In this document: positions 6,748 to 15,869 of the stretch, one piece after another
Layout of the letters: each line of letters begins with the position of its first letter
Position numbering within the stretch: position 1 is the stretch's first letter
NCBI GenBank assembly: GCA_965371245.1
Contig: CBDUXT010000010.1
Coordinates: 1-64,000 of the forward strand
Direction: 5' to 3'
DNA length: 64,000 bases
DNA from: CBDUXT01 sp965371245
GTDB lineage: Bacteria; Planctomycetota; Phycisphaerae; UBA1845
Program-made: the position numbers and the translations under genes
Notes under the pieces: model-generated
What the model saw: only the letters and a program-made list of their open reading frames with translations
What the model was told of the DNA's origin: nothing
Databases searched by the model: none

Positions 6748-9700
6748 ATGCGCAATACACGAAGTGGGGTGGGTTCGCCCACTTGCCGGTCCCTGGTTTC
6801 ATGCACGATATCGACCATCGGTGTCGTTCTGGTGGCATTTTGCGCGGCACCGTTGTCGGTCGCACAGATGCGCGTGAAACCCGCCGCGGAAACGGCGATG
6901 GCCGACGAACCAACGGCGGACGCACCAACACCGGTCGATCTGCTTCGTCTCGCCAGGCCGCTGGTGCGGAATGCCAAAGTCAGCCGTCTTACCGTTTCGC
7001 CCGGCAGCGGATCGGTCACATCGGCCGGCGAGCCGGGTCAACTTGTCTACAGCAACACGCGAGGCTCGTTCGTCTTCGGGCTTTCCGATATAGCCGGCGT
7101 TCGTATCGCCGATGACATCGCCACGACGGCCGAGGCCGACTGTAGCCTCGATCGATACGTCGTTCGCGTTACCGGCGACAAGGACGGAACCGGCGACACC
7201 AGGCCGCTCACGGTCACCGTTGCGCTGTACGACAGTTGCCCGGGGGGCGTGTCCCTCCCCCTACTCCCCACACCCATCGCCAACACCGAGTGCGTGGCCA
7301 CCTTCGTGCCCGCGCATGCCGGCGAGCTTTATGATGTTGAGTGTGTCATCCCGCCGGACCTCGACATCTTGCTCCCGTCTACGCTGTACGTAGCGGTCAC
7401 ATTCGATCGTGTAAACGCCGGTTGGGTCGTCGGCGCGCCGGCCGAACTGGGCTTTTCCGCCGACCAGTTTGATTTCCCCGGGTTTGCCTGCGCCGCTTCA
7501 CTGGGCGGCTTCCCGCAGTTTCCACACGCCAGCTTCTTCACGAAGATCTTCGTCCGAGACTGTGCGCGCGAGTTCCCCGCCTACCGCAACACGAAACAGT
7601 CGGGTTCCGCCTTCACTCCGGGGCGACTCATACGCTTCGGTGACGACATCACCTTGTCTGTAAGCGACTGCAACATGGTGGCGTACGAAGTGTCGGTGAA
7701 GGGCAGTTGTTCGATCTGCTCCGGCGCGTTGCTGGTCGATCTCAAGACGACGCTGAGCGACTCCGATCCGGAAGCCGGTAACCGCATCCCGGGGACGAGC
7801 GCGATGAAGTTCATCTTCACCAATGAGATCCAAGTCTTGCATTTCGATTTTGACCCACCGATCCCCGTGCCTGAGAGCTTCTTTATCACGTTTCTGACGG
7901 GCAGCGACGTCGTCGGCCCGATCGTAACGGGCCGTCAGGCCGACATCGGTGAAACGGCCGACACGTACGCAGAGTATCACGGGGATGCGCCCCACGGAGA
8001 GTGGGTCTTCCAGGACTTCGGAGATCATATCTGGTCGGCGTTCGACGTGACGGTTTTTTGTGAGGGCGATCCGCCAGCCGGCGCCTGTTGCGATACGATC
8101 TTCACGGACGAAGCGGGGGAGGCCGTCTGTCGCGAGATGCCGGAGATGAACTGCCCCAACAACCGGTGGCTTGAGGCGGAGGCCTGCGAACCCGATCCGT
8201 TCACCCCCGCGTGCGGAGTCGGGGCGTGCTGCAAACCGGACGACACGTGCGAAAACCTGACGCTCAACGAGTGCAACGCTGCGGAGCCGGTGGAGCGTAT
8301 CCGGCTCTGGAGGCGGCTACAGTTTTGTGAAACACCTGAGCTAACATGTCCTTTCAGTGCCTGCATTCAGCGTGAAGGCGCTTGCGGGCTGGCGCGATCG
8401 AGTCCGGGTTGCCGGGATCCGTTCTGCTGCACCGATGTCTGCGAGTTCGATCCGTTCTGTTGCACGGTGGAATGGGACCGAGCTTGTCTTCGGTCGTTGG
8501 ACGAGCTTTGCCGCTTCACTTTTCCCTTGAACGATTCGTGTGATGGACCAACCGAGGATCGGGGCGCTCTGGCCGTGCAGCCCAACGAAACCGTCGTCAT
8601 CAGCAACCACGGTGCTAGACCGGGTGAACTTGAGTTTTTCTGCGACAACGAGACCCCGCGCACCCCAGGGCTCCGAACGCTCTGGTTCAAGTTCGAGGCC
8701 ACCGAGACTTCGACCCGCATCAGCACGTGCGGAAGCGAAGCGCCGGTCCAGGACACCTTGATCCAGGTGTTCCGCGCCATCGATGGTTCCTCACGCGAGG
8801 CCGCCTGCAACAGCCTCGAGGTGATTGCCTGCAACGATGACACCGACGTGTGTAGCACCGGCACGCTATCGAGCGTCTGCGCAACAGGTCTTTCAGTGGG
8901 GGAGACCTACTTCGTCAAGGTCGGCAGCAAGAATCACGAGGACGAAGGTGTCTTGCAGGTGGACTTCCGTTCACCCTGCTCCCTTGAGCAACCTGTCGCG
9001 AACGACGACTGCCGCTTGGCGGAATCCATCGTCACCGGCACGACGCCGTTCGACCTGGCCGGCGCGACGTTCGACTTCCCCGGTCCCGCGTGCATCGACA
9101 CGATGGTCAACGATCTTTGGTACGAATGGACCGCGCCGGTGTCCGGGCTCGCTACCATCAGTAGTTGCGGTGCCGAAGGCGATTCCACGCCGCAGTTTGC
9201 ACTCGCGGTATACGAGAGGTGTGGTTGCCCGGTCGATGAGGCCGCCGTTCTTTGCGGTGAATCAACGCCCGGCTCCTGTCCGGAAGGCTCGGAAGTTCAG
9301 TTCAAAGCGTCCGAGGGCGTGTGCTACAAGATCCGCGTCATCGGCGAGTCCGGCGGGGCTCCGGCAGGCGATCTGTCCGTCAAGCTCAGCATGTGTCCTG
9401 TGAATTCTGCCCAATGTTTGGAGCAGCAGAAGCTCTCCGCCTCCGACGCGGACACCCGTGACGGGTTCGGTACCGTCTCCGTGAGTGGAGACACGGCCCT
9501 GGTGGGAGCAACTGGGGATGATTGCGCGGCCGGTGAACATTGTGGGGCGGCGTACGTGTTCCGGTTCAACGGGACGTCTTGGGTCGAGGAGCAGAAACTG
9601 ACCGCCTCCGATGCGGAGGCGGGAGACGGGTTCGGGTTTCCGGTTTCCGTGAGTGGGGAAACGGCCCTTATCGGGGCACACCTCGATGATTGCGCGGCGG

Positions 9701-11019
9701 GTGAGCGATGCGGATCGGCCTACGTGTTTCGGTTCGACGGAACCTCTTGGGTCGAGGAGCAGAAGCTGACTGCTTCCGATGCGGTGGCGCATGGATTGTT
9801 CGGACGTTCCCTGTCCTTAAGCGGGAACACTGCCGTAGTATCGACATATGTGTTTCGGTTTAACGGGACGTCTTGGGTTGAAGAGCAGAAGCTGACCGCC
9901 TCTGACGCGGCGCCGGGTGACGGGTTCGGGGTTTCCGTTTCCGTGAGCGGGGACATGGCCGTGGTGGGGGCGCCGTTTGATGATTGCGGGACAAGCAACG
10001 ACGCCTGCGGGTCGGCGTACGTGTTCCGCTTCGATGGATCGTCCTGGGTCGAAGAGCAAAGGCTTACCGCCTCCAACGCACCACTGGGTCGGTCTTTCGG
10101 CCGATCTGTCTCCGTGAGTGGGGGCACCGTTGTGATGGGTGCTAAGGATCTCTGCACGGCGGGCGACTTCTGCGGGCGCGCGTACGTTTTCCGGTTCGAC
10201 GGAACCACTTGGGTCGAGGAGCAGAAGCTGGCCGGATCCGATCCTACGGCGAATGACTTTTTCGGGACTTCCGTCTCTCTGAGCGGCGACACCGTCGTGG
10301 TCGGAGCAAACGCCACTTTCTGTGCAGCGGGTCACGACTGCGGGTCGGCGTACGTGTTCCATTACAACGGAACCTCCTGGATCGCGGAGCAGAGGCTGAC
10401 CGCGTCCGACGAGGCGAACGTTGACGAGTTCGGGGGCTCCGTCGCGGTGAGTGGAGAGACGATCGTGGTGGGTGCGCATGGGAAGGACTGTGCGGCCGGC
10501 AGCAACTGCGGCGCGGCGTACGCGTTCTCGTGCGTCTTTGTCCCGACCGTTGGGAGTCTCGACATCAAGCCGGGTAGCTGTCCGAACCCGGTGAATCCAA
10601 ATAGTCAGGGCGTGGTGCCCGTTGCGATCCTCGGGTGTCCTGACTTCGACGTGACGATGATCGATCCGGACTCGCTGACGCTGGCTCGGGCCGACGGCGT
10701 GGGCGAAGCTGTATCACCGCTTTCGAACCGGCGCGGGCTCAAGATCAGCGTAGGGGACGTGGCCACTCCGTTTGAGGGTGAGCTTTGCGCATGTCACGAC
10801 TTCGGCGGCGACGGCCTCGATGACCTTACCCTCAAGTTCTCCACGGCCGAGATGAGTCGAGCGCTCAAGCTGAACGAACTACCCAAGGGTGAGACCATCG
10901 AGCTTGTGCTGCGAGGGACTCTGCAAGACGGGACGAACTTCGAGGCACGGGACTGCATCGTGATCCCCGGCTCGCGCCGGACCTCAAGCGGACTCGGTCG
11001 CACCAGACGGTCGAAGTAG
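6748..11019 (+). CDS. Large secreted FG-GAP / beta-propeller repeat protein
   Basis: A 1423-residue exported protein of unknown role. I chose the ATG at 6748 because GGAG lies seven bases upstream and a signal peptide follows (hydrophobic STIGVVLVAFCAAPLSVAQ). The first ~900 residues hold cysteine-rich beta-domains with blocks such as CNDDTDVCSTGTLSSVC. From about residue 890 come seven units of EEQKLTASDA..FG.SVSVSGDT..VGA....C...CG.AYVFRF.GTSWV, fitting a seven-bladed integrin-like propeller. Unit 3 lacks about 17 residues between VVS and TYVF. A C-terminal SLDIKPGSCPNPVN domain with CHDFGGDGLDDL follows, likely a surface or sorting module. Long cysteine-rich exported proteins of this kind are frequent in planctomycetes. 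Function cannot be assigned. Confidence 0.85.
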   Translation: MRNTRSGVGSPTCRSLVSCTISTIGVVLVAFCAAPLSVAQMRVKPAAETAMADEPTADAPTPVDLLRLARPLVRNAKVSRLTVSPGSGSVTSAGEPGQLVYSNTRGSFVFGLSDIAGVRIADDIATTAEADCSLDRYVVRVTGDKDGTGDTRPLTVTVALYDSCPGGVSLPLLPTPIANTECVATFVPAHAGELYDVECVIPPDLDILLPSTLYVAVTFDRVNAGWVVGAPAELGFSADQFDFPGFACAASLGGFPQFPHASFFTKIFVRDCAREFPAYRNTKQSGSAFTPGRLIRFGDDITLSVSDCNMVAYEVSVKGSCSICSGALLVDLKTTLSDSDPEAGNRIPGTSAMKFIFTNEIQVLHFDFDPPIPVPESFFITFLTGSDVVGPIVTGRQADIGETADTYAEYHGDAPHGEWVFQDFGDHIWSAFDVTVFCEGDPPAGACCDTIFTDEAGEAVCREMPEMNCPNNRWLEAEACEPDPFTPACGVGACCKPDDTCENLTLNECNAAEPVERIRLWRRLQFCETPELTCPFSACIQREGACGLARSSPGCRDPFCCTDVCEFDPFCCTVEWDRACLRSLDELCRFTFPLNDSCDGPTEDRGALAVQPNETVVISNHGARPGELEFFCDNETPRTPGLRTLWFKFEATETSTRISTCGSEAPVQDTLIQVFRAIDGSSREAACNSLEVIACNDDTDVCSTGTLSSVCATGLSVGETYFVKVGSKNHEDEGVLQVDFRSPCSLEQPVANDDCRLAESIVTGTTPFDLAGATFDFPGPACIDTMVNDLWYEWTAPVSGLATISSCGAEGDSTPQFALAVYERCGCPVDEAAVLCGESTPGSCPEGSEVQFKASEGVCYKIRVIGESGGAPAGDLSVKLSMCPVNSAQCLEQQKLSASDADTRDGFGTVSVSGDTALVGATGDDCAAGEHCGAAYVFRFNGTSWVEEQKLTASDAEAGDGFGFPVSVSGETALIGAHLDDCAAGERCGSAYVFRFDGTSWVEEQKLTASDAVAHGLFGRSLSLSGNTAVVSTYVFRFNGTSWVEEQKLTASDAAPGDGFGVSVSVSGDMAVVGAPFDDCGTSNDACGSAYVFRFDGSSWVEEQRLTASNAPLGRSFGRSVSVSGGTVVMGAKDLCTAGDFCGRAYVFRFDGTTWVEEQKLAGSDPTANDFFGTSVSLSGDTVVVGANATFCAAGHDCGSAYVFHYNGTSWIAEQRLTASDEANVDEFGGSVAVSGETIVVGAHGKDCAAGSNCGAAYAFSCVFVPTVGSLDIKPGSCPNPVNPNSQGVVPVAILGCPDFDVTMIDPDSLTLARADGVGEAVSPLSNRRGLKISVGDVATPFEGELCACHDFGGDGLDDLTLKFSTAEMSRALKLNELPKGETIELVLRGTLQDGTNFEARDCIVIPGSRRTSSGLGRTRRSK

Positions 11020-11023
11020 CCCT

Positions 11024-11048
11024 CATGCCCGCGCTTCGCTTGGGCATG
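11024..11048. terminator. Hairpin after the FG-GAP gene, possible terminator
   Basis: CATGCCC pairs with GGGCATG across an 11-base loop, starting five bases past the stop. There is no T-run, so it could instead be a dispersed hairpin repeat related to the one at 6129-6159. Confidence 0.4.
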
Positions 11049-11303
11049 CCACCCGGAATCGGCTGTGCCTAGGGATGCCACACACGCGGCACTGGCGCCC
11101 ATGCTCGTGCAGTAAGCGTGGGGAATGGATGAGCCCAGCGACAGTTCCGTGACGACGTTCGTTCCCCACCCTATCTCACCGGAGCCATCCGTCCCCCCTT
11201 CGCCAAAAACGAAGGACGGGGCATCCGCGCAACCGGGCCTTGTTGAAAGAGGATCAGCGTGCCATGCGTGGCTTGCGCCGGGCGCGCGGTACAGGCGACC
11301 GCG

Positions 11304-12191
11304 TTACCGACTGCGTTTCACGAAGCCCACGCTCGAGGCGAACATGCGCTCCGTGTCGGCCGGGGCCCACTCGTCTTCTTCCGACTCGAGGTCGGCGAGG
11401 TTCGCAAGGCACATGGGGCAGGCGACGACGTCCAGGTGAAACTGCGTGTAGCTTCGCCACGGCTCCTCGAGCACGCCGAGAAGGTAGGAGCCGAGCGTGC
11501 TGCGTTTCAGGCAGGTGAGACGCTGCTCTCGCCAGACCTTGGCCACGGTGACATCGGCGTGGCTCTCATCGAGGCAGGCGAGCGAGTCGGGTTCGCGCTC
11601 CGTGAGATATTTTTGCAGCTTCTGGATCGCCCGGAACTTCACGCCCGCGACGGCCTTCTGGTCGATCGCCAGCAGGTCGGCGATGTCGAGGTTGCGCTTG
11701 CCGGCGAAGAAGAGCAGTTCGATGACTTGCAGGTCGTTGAACGCGTCGCGATCGCGCAACTCATGGATGAGGCGACGCAAGATCTCGGCCAAGAGACCTG
11801 CCTGCCCCTGTTGTGCCTCGGCCTGCACCGCGAGCCCGCTCGGCGTTTCGGTCGTGCCGGGGACGACGCGATCCCACCAGCCCTCGGCATCCGCCGGCTC
11901 GGAGATGACGTTGGTCTTTCGTTGCCGCAACAGGTCGTAGAGCTTGTATCGCAGAATCGTGAACAGATAGGTCTCCAGCGATCGCGAGGAATCGTAGTGC
12001 CCCAACGACTGAAGAAAGCCGACGAAGGTGTCCTGCACCAGATCCTCGGCGTCGCTCAGACATGACGTCCGCGCGCGGGCAAAGGCGAGCAGCCGCCCGG
12101 CGTAGCGATCGATCAGTTGGCGCCAGGCGGTCTCAGCGCCGGCGCGAACCTGCTCAACGAGGAAATGATCGGCACTTTGACCGGCGTCCAT
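11304..12191 (-). CDS. ECF-type RNA polymerase sigma factor with zinc-type C-terminal tail
   Basis: A 295-residue sigma-70 family protein. Region 2 (WRQLIDRYAGRLLAFARAR, then DAEDLVQDTFVGFLQSL) and region 4 (LLFFAGKRNLDIADLLAI) are separated by a short linker. An unusual extension of about 90 residues ends with FHLDVVACPMCLANLADL, an H-x5-C-x2-C zinc-type motif like the anti-sigma ZAS module, so activity may be self-controlled. The ATG at 12191 has AAAGGA a few bases upstream, and the open frame before it looks non-coding. It lies downstream of a Ser/Thr kinase, an FHA protein and a membrane protein on the same strand, a grouping typical of planctomycete kinase-ECF pairs. Promoter targets are unknown. 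Confidence 0.85.
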   Translation of the reverse strand: MDAGQSADHFLVEQVRAGAETAWRQLIDRYAGRLLAFARARTSCLSDAEDLVQDTFVGFLQSLGHYDSSRSLETYLFTILRYKLYDLLRQRKTNVISEPADAEGWWDRVVPGTTETPSGLAVQAEAQQGQAGLLAEILRRLIHELRDRDAFNDLQVIELLFFAGKRNLDIADLLAIDQKAVAGVKFRAIQKLQKYLTEREPDSLACLDESHADVTVAKVWREQRLTCLKRSTLGSYLLGVLEEPWRSYTQFHLDVVACPMCLANLADLESEEDEWAPADTERMFASSVGFVKRSR

Positions 12192-12310
12192 GGCGTCCTT
12201 TCGCGAGTTGACGGCGAAGACCACCCGAGAGGAAACCGACTCGCGGGCGGGCACATGATGTTAAGCGGAAGTGGGCTTAATGGCTACCTCCCTTGATGAG
12301 TCGTAGAGAT

Positions 12311-12443
12311 GCGTGCGTGACAGAATCGGCGGGCAGGTATCAGAGCACAGGGCGCGAGCCCTGTGACCGGTCTGGTATCGCGGAAGCGCTGAACTTGTTC
12401 GCATCGTGTCCGCAGGCTGGCGCCAGCGGCTCTGATTCCGCGC
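12311..12443 (-). repeat. Dual-hairpin REP-like element, copy at 12.3 kb
   Basis: Read on the minus strand it is clearly similar to 38786-38913 over about 130 bases. It has two hairpins: CCGCTGGC/GCCTGCGG-type, and CACAGGGC/GCCCTGTG around a TCGC loop. It lies between the sigma-factor gene and the membrane-protein gene, with a further CGGGCTTTAGCCCG hairpin beside it (about 12505). Confidence 0.75.
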
Positions 12444-12586
12444 ACCACTTCCGATAGAAGTGTCCGAGTAGGGCAGTTCCTGTTTCTTCGTCCCGAGCCA
12501 CGGGCTTTAGCCCGCGCGGACGCTCGCCCGTTCGTGACACCTTTCTCGCCGGTGCTGCTCGCGACAAACGGCTCTTCAAACACGCA

Positions 12587-13243
12587 CTAATGACGCAGGA
12601 GTGCCATCGCCATGTAAATCACACCAAAGCAGCCGACGGCCGCAAGACGCAGCGGCCAGGAGAAGTGACCGCGCGTGCTGGCATCGAGAAGGATGTAGCT
12701 GACGTAGAGGAACGCGCCAATGGCCGCCGCCGCGATCAGACTCCACAGCACGCTGCCGTGTACGACGCGCCAATTCCAGGATCGCGTATCCGGTCCGAAG
12801 GCCTGGAGCATCGCGGTCACGCCTCCGCCTGTTTCATCGCAGTCGTCGGTCGCTTCGGCCGTCAACATCGCTTCGTACTCTTGGATGGCTTCGGAGTGAC
12901 GTAGCTCCTCGGCCTTGGCTTTGAGCGCACCCGCGGCTCTTTGCGCCGCGCTCCGTCCGTCGTCGATTCGATCGCGCGCGAACTCCCGGGCACTCACCGC
13001 GGCGTTGCGGATCGCGTTCCTGGGGCTCGATGGGCCGTGCCAAATCTGTGGACCCAACCGGTGCCTTCCGGGTCCGCCGGCAGACAGAATCACCCAAGCG
13101 AAGCCCAAGGTGGTCACGAGTGGGACGAGCAGCAGGATCCGAAGCTTCCGGTGATACATCGCACGGCCCGCCAGCTTGACCGTGACGATGATCGGGACGC
13201 ATGCGAGGAGCAGACACACCACCATAAGAATAGAAACTCTCAT
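12587..13243 (-). CDS. Membrane protein of unknown function
   Basis: 218 residues with two N-terminal transmembrane helices (MVVCLLLACVPIIVTV and ILLLVPLVTTLGFAWVIL), a central alpha-helical charged region (FARDRIDDGRSAAQRAAGAL ... EELRHSEAIQEYEAML) and two C-terminal helices. I do not recognise a family. It starts 29 bp after the kinase stop on the same strand, so it is probably cotranscribed with the kinase and may serve the same signalling system. Confidence 0.7.
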   Translation of the reverse strand: MRVSILMVVCLLLACVPIIVTVKLAGRAMYHRKLRILLLVPLVTTLGFAWVILSAGGPGRHRLGPQIWHGPSSPRNAIRNAAVSAREFARDRIDDGRSAAQRAAGALKAKAEELRHSEAIQEYEAMLTAEATDDCDETGGGVTAMLQAFGPDTRSWNWRVVHGSVLWSLIAAAAIGAFLYVSYILLDASTRGHFSWPLRLAAVGCFGVIYMAMALLRH

Positions 13244-13271
13244 CGTTTTTCTCTACAGTGTCACCATGTTG

Positions 13272-15773
13272 TCAGGTCAGGTTCGACGGGTCATGAGGTT
13301 CGACCGGTGTGGCCGCCCGCGCCGGTGTGGCCGCACCGCCTCCCGTGTTGCTCCCCGCGTTTTCGTCGGGGTCGAACCCACCCGGTATGCCGGGTCCGCT
13401 GCCCATCTGAACAAACGGCTTGGGCTGGCGCCGGCGGCCACCAGTGGCCAGCAGGCCGAACAATCCCATCGAGCTGAAGATCAACCCGACCAACAGCGCG
13501 ACGCGGACTTCGTCATCCACGCAGCGTACTTTTTCGACCGGACCGACGCTTGTCCCCGCTTGCTCGAACCGGACTTCGTGTGGGACTTTGTGGGGCCACT
13601 CCCGCGCCATACCCGTGATCGTTCCCCCGACACCGAACAGGCAGACCGACATCAGCAGTGGGTTGAGCGTCTCGCGCCAAAAACCGTCGCGCTTCACGGG
13701 GCCGATCCTTCGGAAGGCAAAGATCATGAACGATGCGCACGCAATGCACAGGATGACCACGAACGTCATGTCGTGATGGTACGCGGCCTTACTCTGGTTG
13801 CCGGTCCGTTCGACGATCGACGCATAGAACATGGTCGTGATCGCACCGCCCATCAGGGCGAAGGCGAGCAATCCGAAGAACGCGCGGGTGATGCCCCAAC
13901 GAAGCTTTGGCTGTGGCGGGCCGGACGCCGAGGGCGTCAGCGGCTGCGCCGGTACAACCGGCGATGCGTAGGCTTGGGCAGCTTCGACCGGCGGCGGTGG
14001 GGGTGGCGGAGAGCCGTAGCCGTCCGGTGCATCGCCCGATTCGGCAGTAGCCATCGCCCCGACCGGCGGAGTCCCGCTGCACAGCCACCAGCCCGACGCC
14101 TGAACAATCAGCGCCGCGGTGCCGGCGATGCCCGCCGCAACGAACGCTACCTCGTCATGACGCCCATTCATCATCGCGTGGATGATGCCCGTACAAATGG
14201 CCGCGCCGAAGGCCGTCCAGATGGCGCTGCCGAAGCCGAGTTCACCCGGCTTGTCGCGGTCGAAGGCTTTGTTCCAGTTGGCAAACGTCGCCACCGCGAG
14301 TAGCCCCAGCCAAATCGGCATTCCATAGTGCGTATCGGCATCGAGCGCGGGAGCCGCTCCGACGGCCAGCAGCGGCGTGGCGCATCCCAGGCGCACGAAG
14401 TGTTGTGCCCAGTTGGGTCCGTGCAACACGCCGAACCAACCGATGGCGCGCTGCGACAGGAGCACGGCCACGGCCATGGCAATGACCATCATGCCCGCGG
14501 AGGCGCCGTACTGGTCGCCGCGGCGCTCCGCCGTTTCGCCGACCAGAAGACCCAGACCAATCGCCAAGCCGACGGACAGCAACCCACTCAGAAGCATCCG
14601 CTTCTTGCGGACGCCCGATCCTTGCGGCGCATCAGCCTTGCGCTGGGCGGCCAACGCTTCTCGATGGGCTTTGCGCGCCGCCCGCCGTGTCCGCCTGCCG
14701 AGCGGATCCCGTGGCGCCGGATGGCCGGCGAGTTTCGCCATCTTGGCGTCCATCTTTTTCGACACCCGGTCCATGCGCCGGCTCAGCCGATCGGGAAAGC
14801 TGACGTTGGCTTGTCCGATGGGCTCGGCGTAGGGGACGTCACCGCGAACGGGCTCCGCGAAGCCCGGCCCAAAGCCCCGCGCGGGATTGGGCGAGGGCAT
14901 CGGTGAATCGAGCGGATCTCCCGCGTGGTGGGCAACCGCGGCGCCCAGGCTATGCGGTCGGAAACCCGCAACGCTTTCGCGAATGGTCTCCTCGTCCATC
15001 AGCTCACTGATCATTTCGTCAACGGTCTGATACCGATCCTTGGGGTCTTTTTGCAGCGCCTTGCGGATGACCTTGCCGAACGGGTGCGGCAGTTCGTCCA
15101 GCTCGGGCTGGGTGGTCAGGTGCTTCATGAGCACCTCGGCCATGCTCGAGCCCTCAAACGGAACCTTACCCAAGAGCATCTCGTAGAGCATCACCCCGAG
15201 GGCGTAGATGTCCACGCCGCGGGAGTAGTTCCCGCTGCCGATCTCCGGGGCCATGTAGTGGACGGTGCCGACGCTGGCCGTCTGCGCGCTGTGGCGCGAG
15301 ATGGAGATGAACTTGCTGAGTCCGTAGTCGCCGATCTTCACATAGCCGTCGTCGTAGAAGATGTTGCCGGGCTTGAGGTCACGGTGAACGATGCCAGAGT
15401 CATGCAGATAGGCGAGGCCCTTGCCGATTTCTCGAAGAAAGAAGGCGGCCTTTTGCGGCTCGAATCCGTGGGGCTCGGCGATCAGCAGGTCGCGAAGCGA
15501 CGGTCCGGAGCAATACTCCATCACGATGGTGTACTCACCGTCGGTGGTCTTCTTGACATCGAAGATCGAAACGAGGTGGGGGCTCTTCAGGTTGATGCAG
15601 TTGGCGACGCCGCGCAGCTCGATCTGCGGGTTGTCGCGAAGGTACTTGAGCGCCACCTCGCGCCCGCCGTCGCTGATGGCGTAGTACACTTCGCCGAACC
15701 CGCCCTTGCCCACGGCACGCTGGATCGTGTAGCCGTCGACCGGTCTGTCGCCGTGTTTGAATGTATAAGCCAT
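13272..15773 (-). CDS. Membrane Ser/Thr protein kinase (Hanks type)
   Basis: 833 residues. The N-terminal kinase domain (about 13-270) has the glycine loop GKGGFGEV (22-29), the ATP-site lysine K43 (VALK), the catalytic loop HRDLKPGN with D132 and a metal-binding DYG (149-151) in place of the usual DFG. GTVHYMAPE marks the activation and P+1 segment, so the enzyme should be active. A proline-rich, basic linker follows, then from about residue 400 many hydrophobic helices, so the kinase sits on the cytoplasmic face. The gene is preceded by an FHA protein and followed by a membrane protein and an ECF sigma factor on the same strand, suggesting a phospho-signalling unit acting on transcription. 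Substrate unknown. Confidence 0.92.
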   Translation of the reverse strand: MAYTFKHGDRPVDGYTIQRAVGKGGFGEVYYAISDGGREVALKYLRDNPQIELRGVANCINLKSPHLVSIFDVKKTTDGEYTIVMEYCSGPSLRDLLIAEPHGFEPQKAAFFLREIGKGLAYLHDSGIVHRDLKPGNIFYDDGYVKIGDYGLSKFISISRHSAQTASVGTVHYMAPEIGSGNYSRGVDIYALGVMLYEMLLGKVPFEGSSMAEVLMKHLTTQPELDELPHPFGKVIRKALQKDPKDRYQTVDEMISELMDEETIRESVAGFRPHSLGAAVAHHAGDPLDSPMPSPNPARGFGPGFAEPVRGDVPYAEPIGQANVSFPDRLSRRMDRVSKKMDAKMAKLAGHPAPRDPLGRRTRRAARKAHREALAAQRKADAPQGSGVRKKRMLLSGLLSVGLAIGLGLLVGETAERRGDQYGASAGMMVIAMAVAVLLSQRAIGWFGVLHGPNWAQHFVRLGCATPLLAVGAAPALDADTHYGMPIWLGLLAVATFANWNKAFDRDKPGELGFGSAIWTAFGAAICTGIIHAMMNGRHDEVAFVAAGIAGTAALIVQASGWWLCSGTPPVGAMATAESGDAPDGYGSPPPPPPPVEAAQAYASPVVPAQPLTPSASGPPQPKLRWGITRAFFGLLAFALMGGAITTMFYASIVERTGNQSKAAYHHDMTFVVILCIACASFMIFAFRRIGPVKRDGFWRETLNPLLMSVCLFGVGGTITGMAREWPHKVPHEVRFEQAGTSVGPVEKVRCVDDEVRVALLVGLIFSSMGLFGLLATGGRRRQPKPFVQMGSGPGIPGGFDPDENAGSNTGGGAATPARAATPVEPHDPSNLT

Positions 15774-15869
15774 GATTCGCTACTTCTTTATGGACCGTGT
15801 TGTGGTCGGGTCTTCCGTCCGTTTTCGACCGACGTTGGCGTCGGCCCGCTCGGGGGCGGTTCCCACCCG

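Noticed and set aside
9262..10479. Long minus-strand open frames opposite the propeller repeats
   Set aside because: Mirror frames of the repeated plus-strand coding sequence, with no independent domain.
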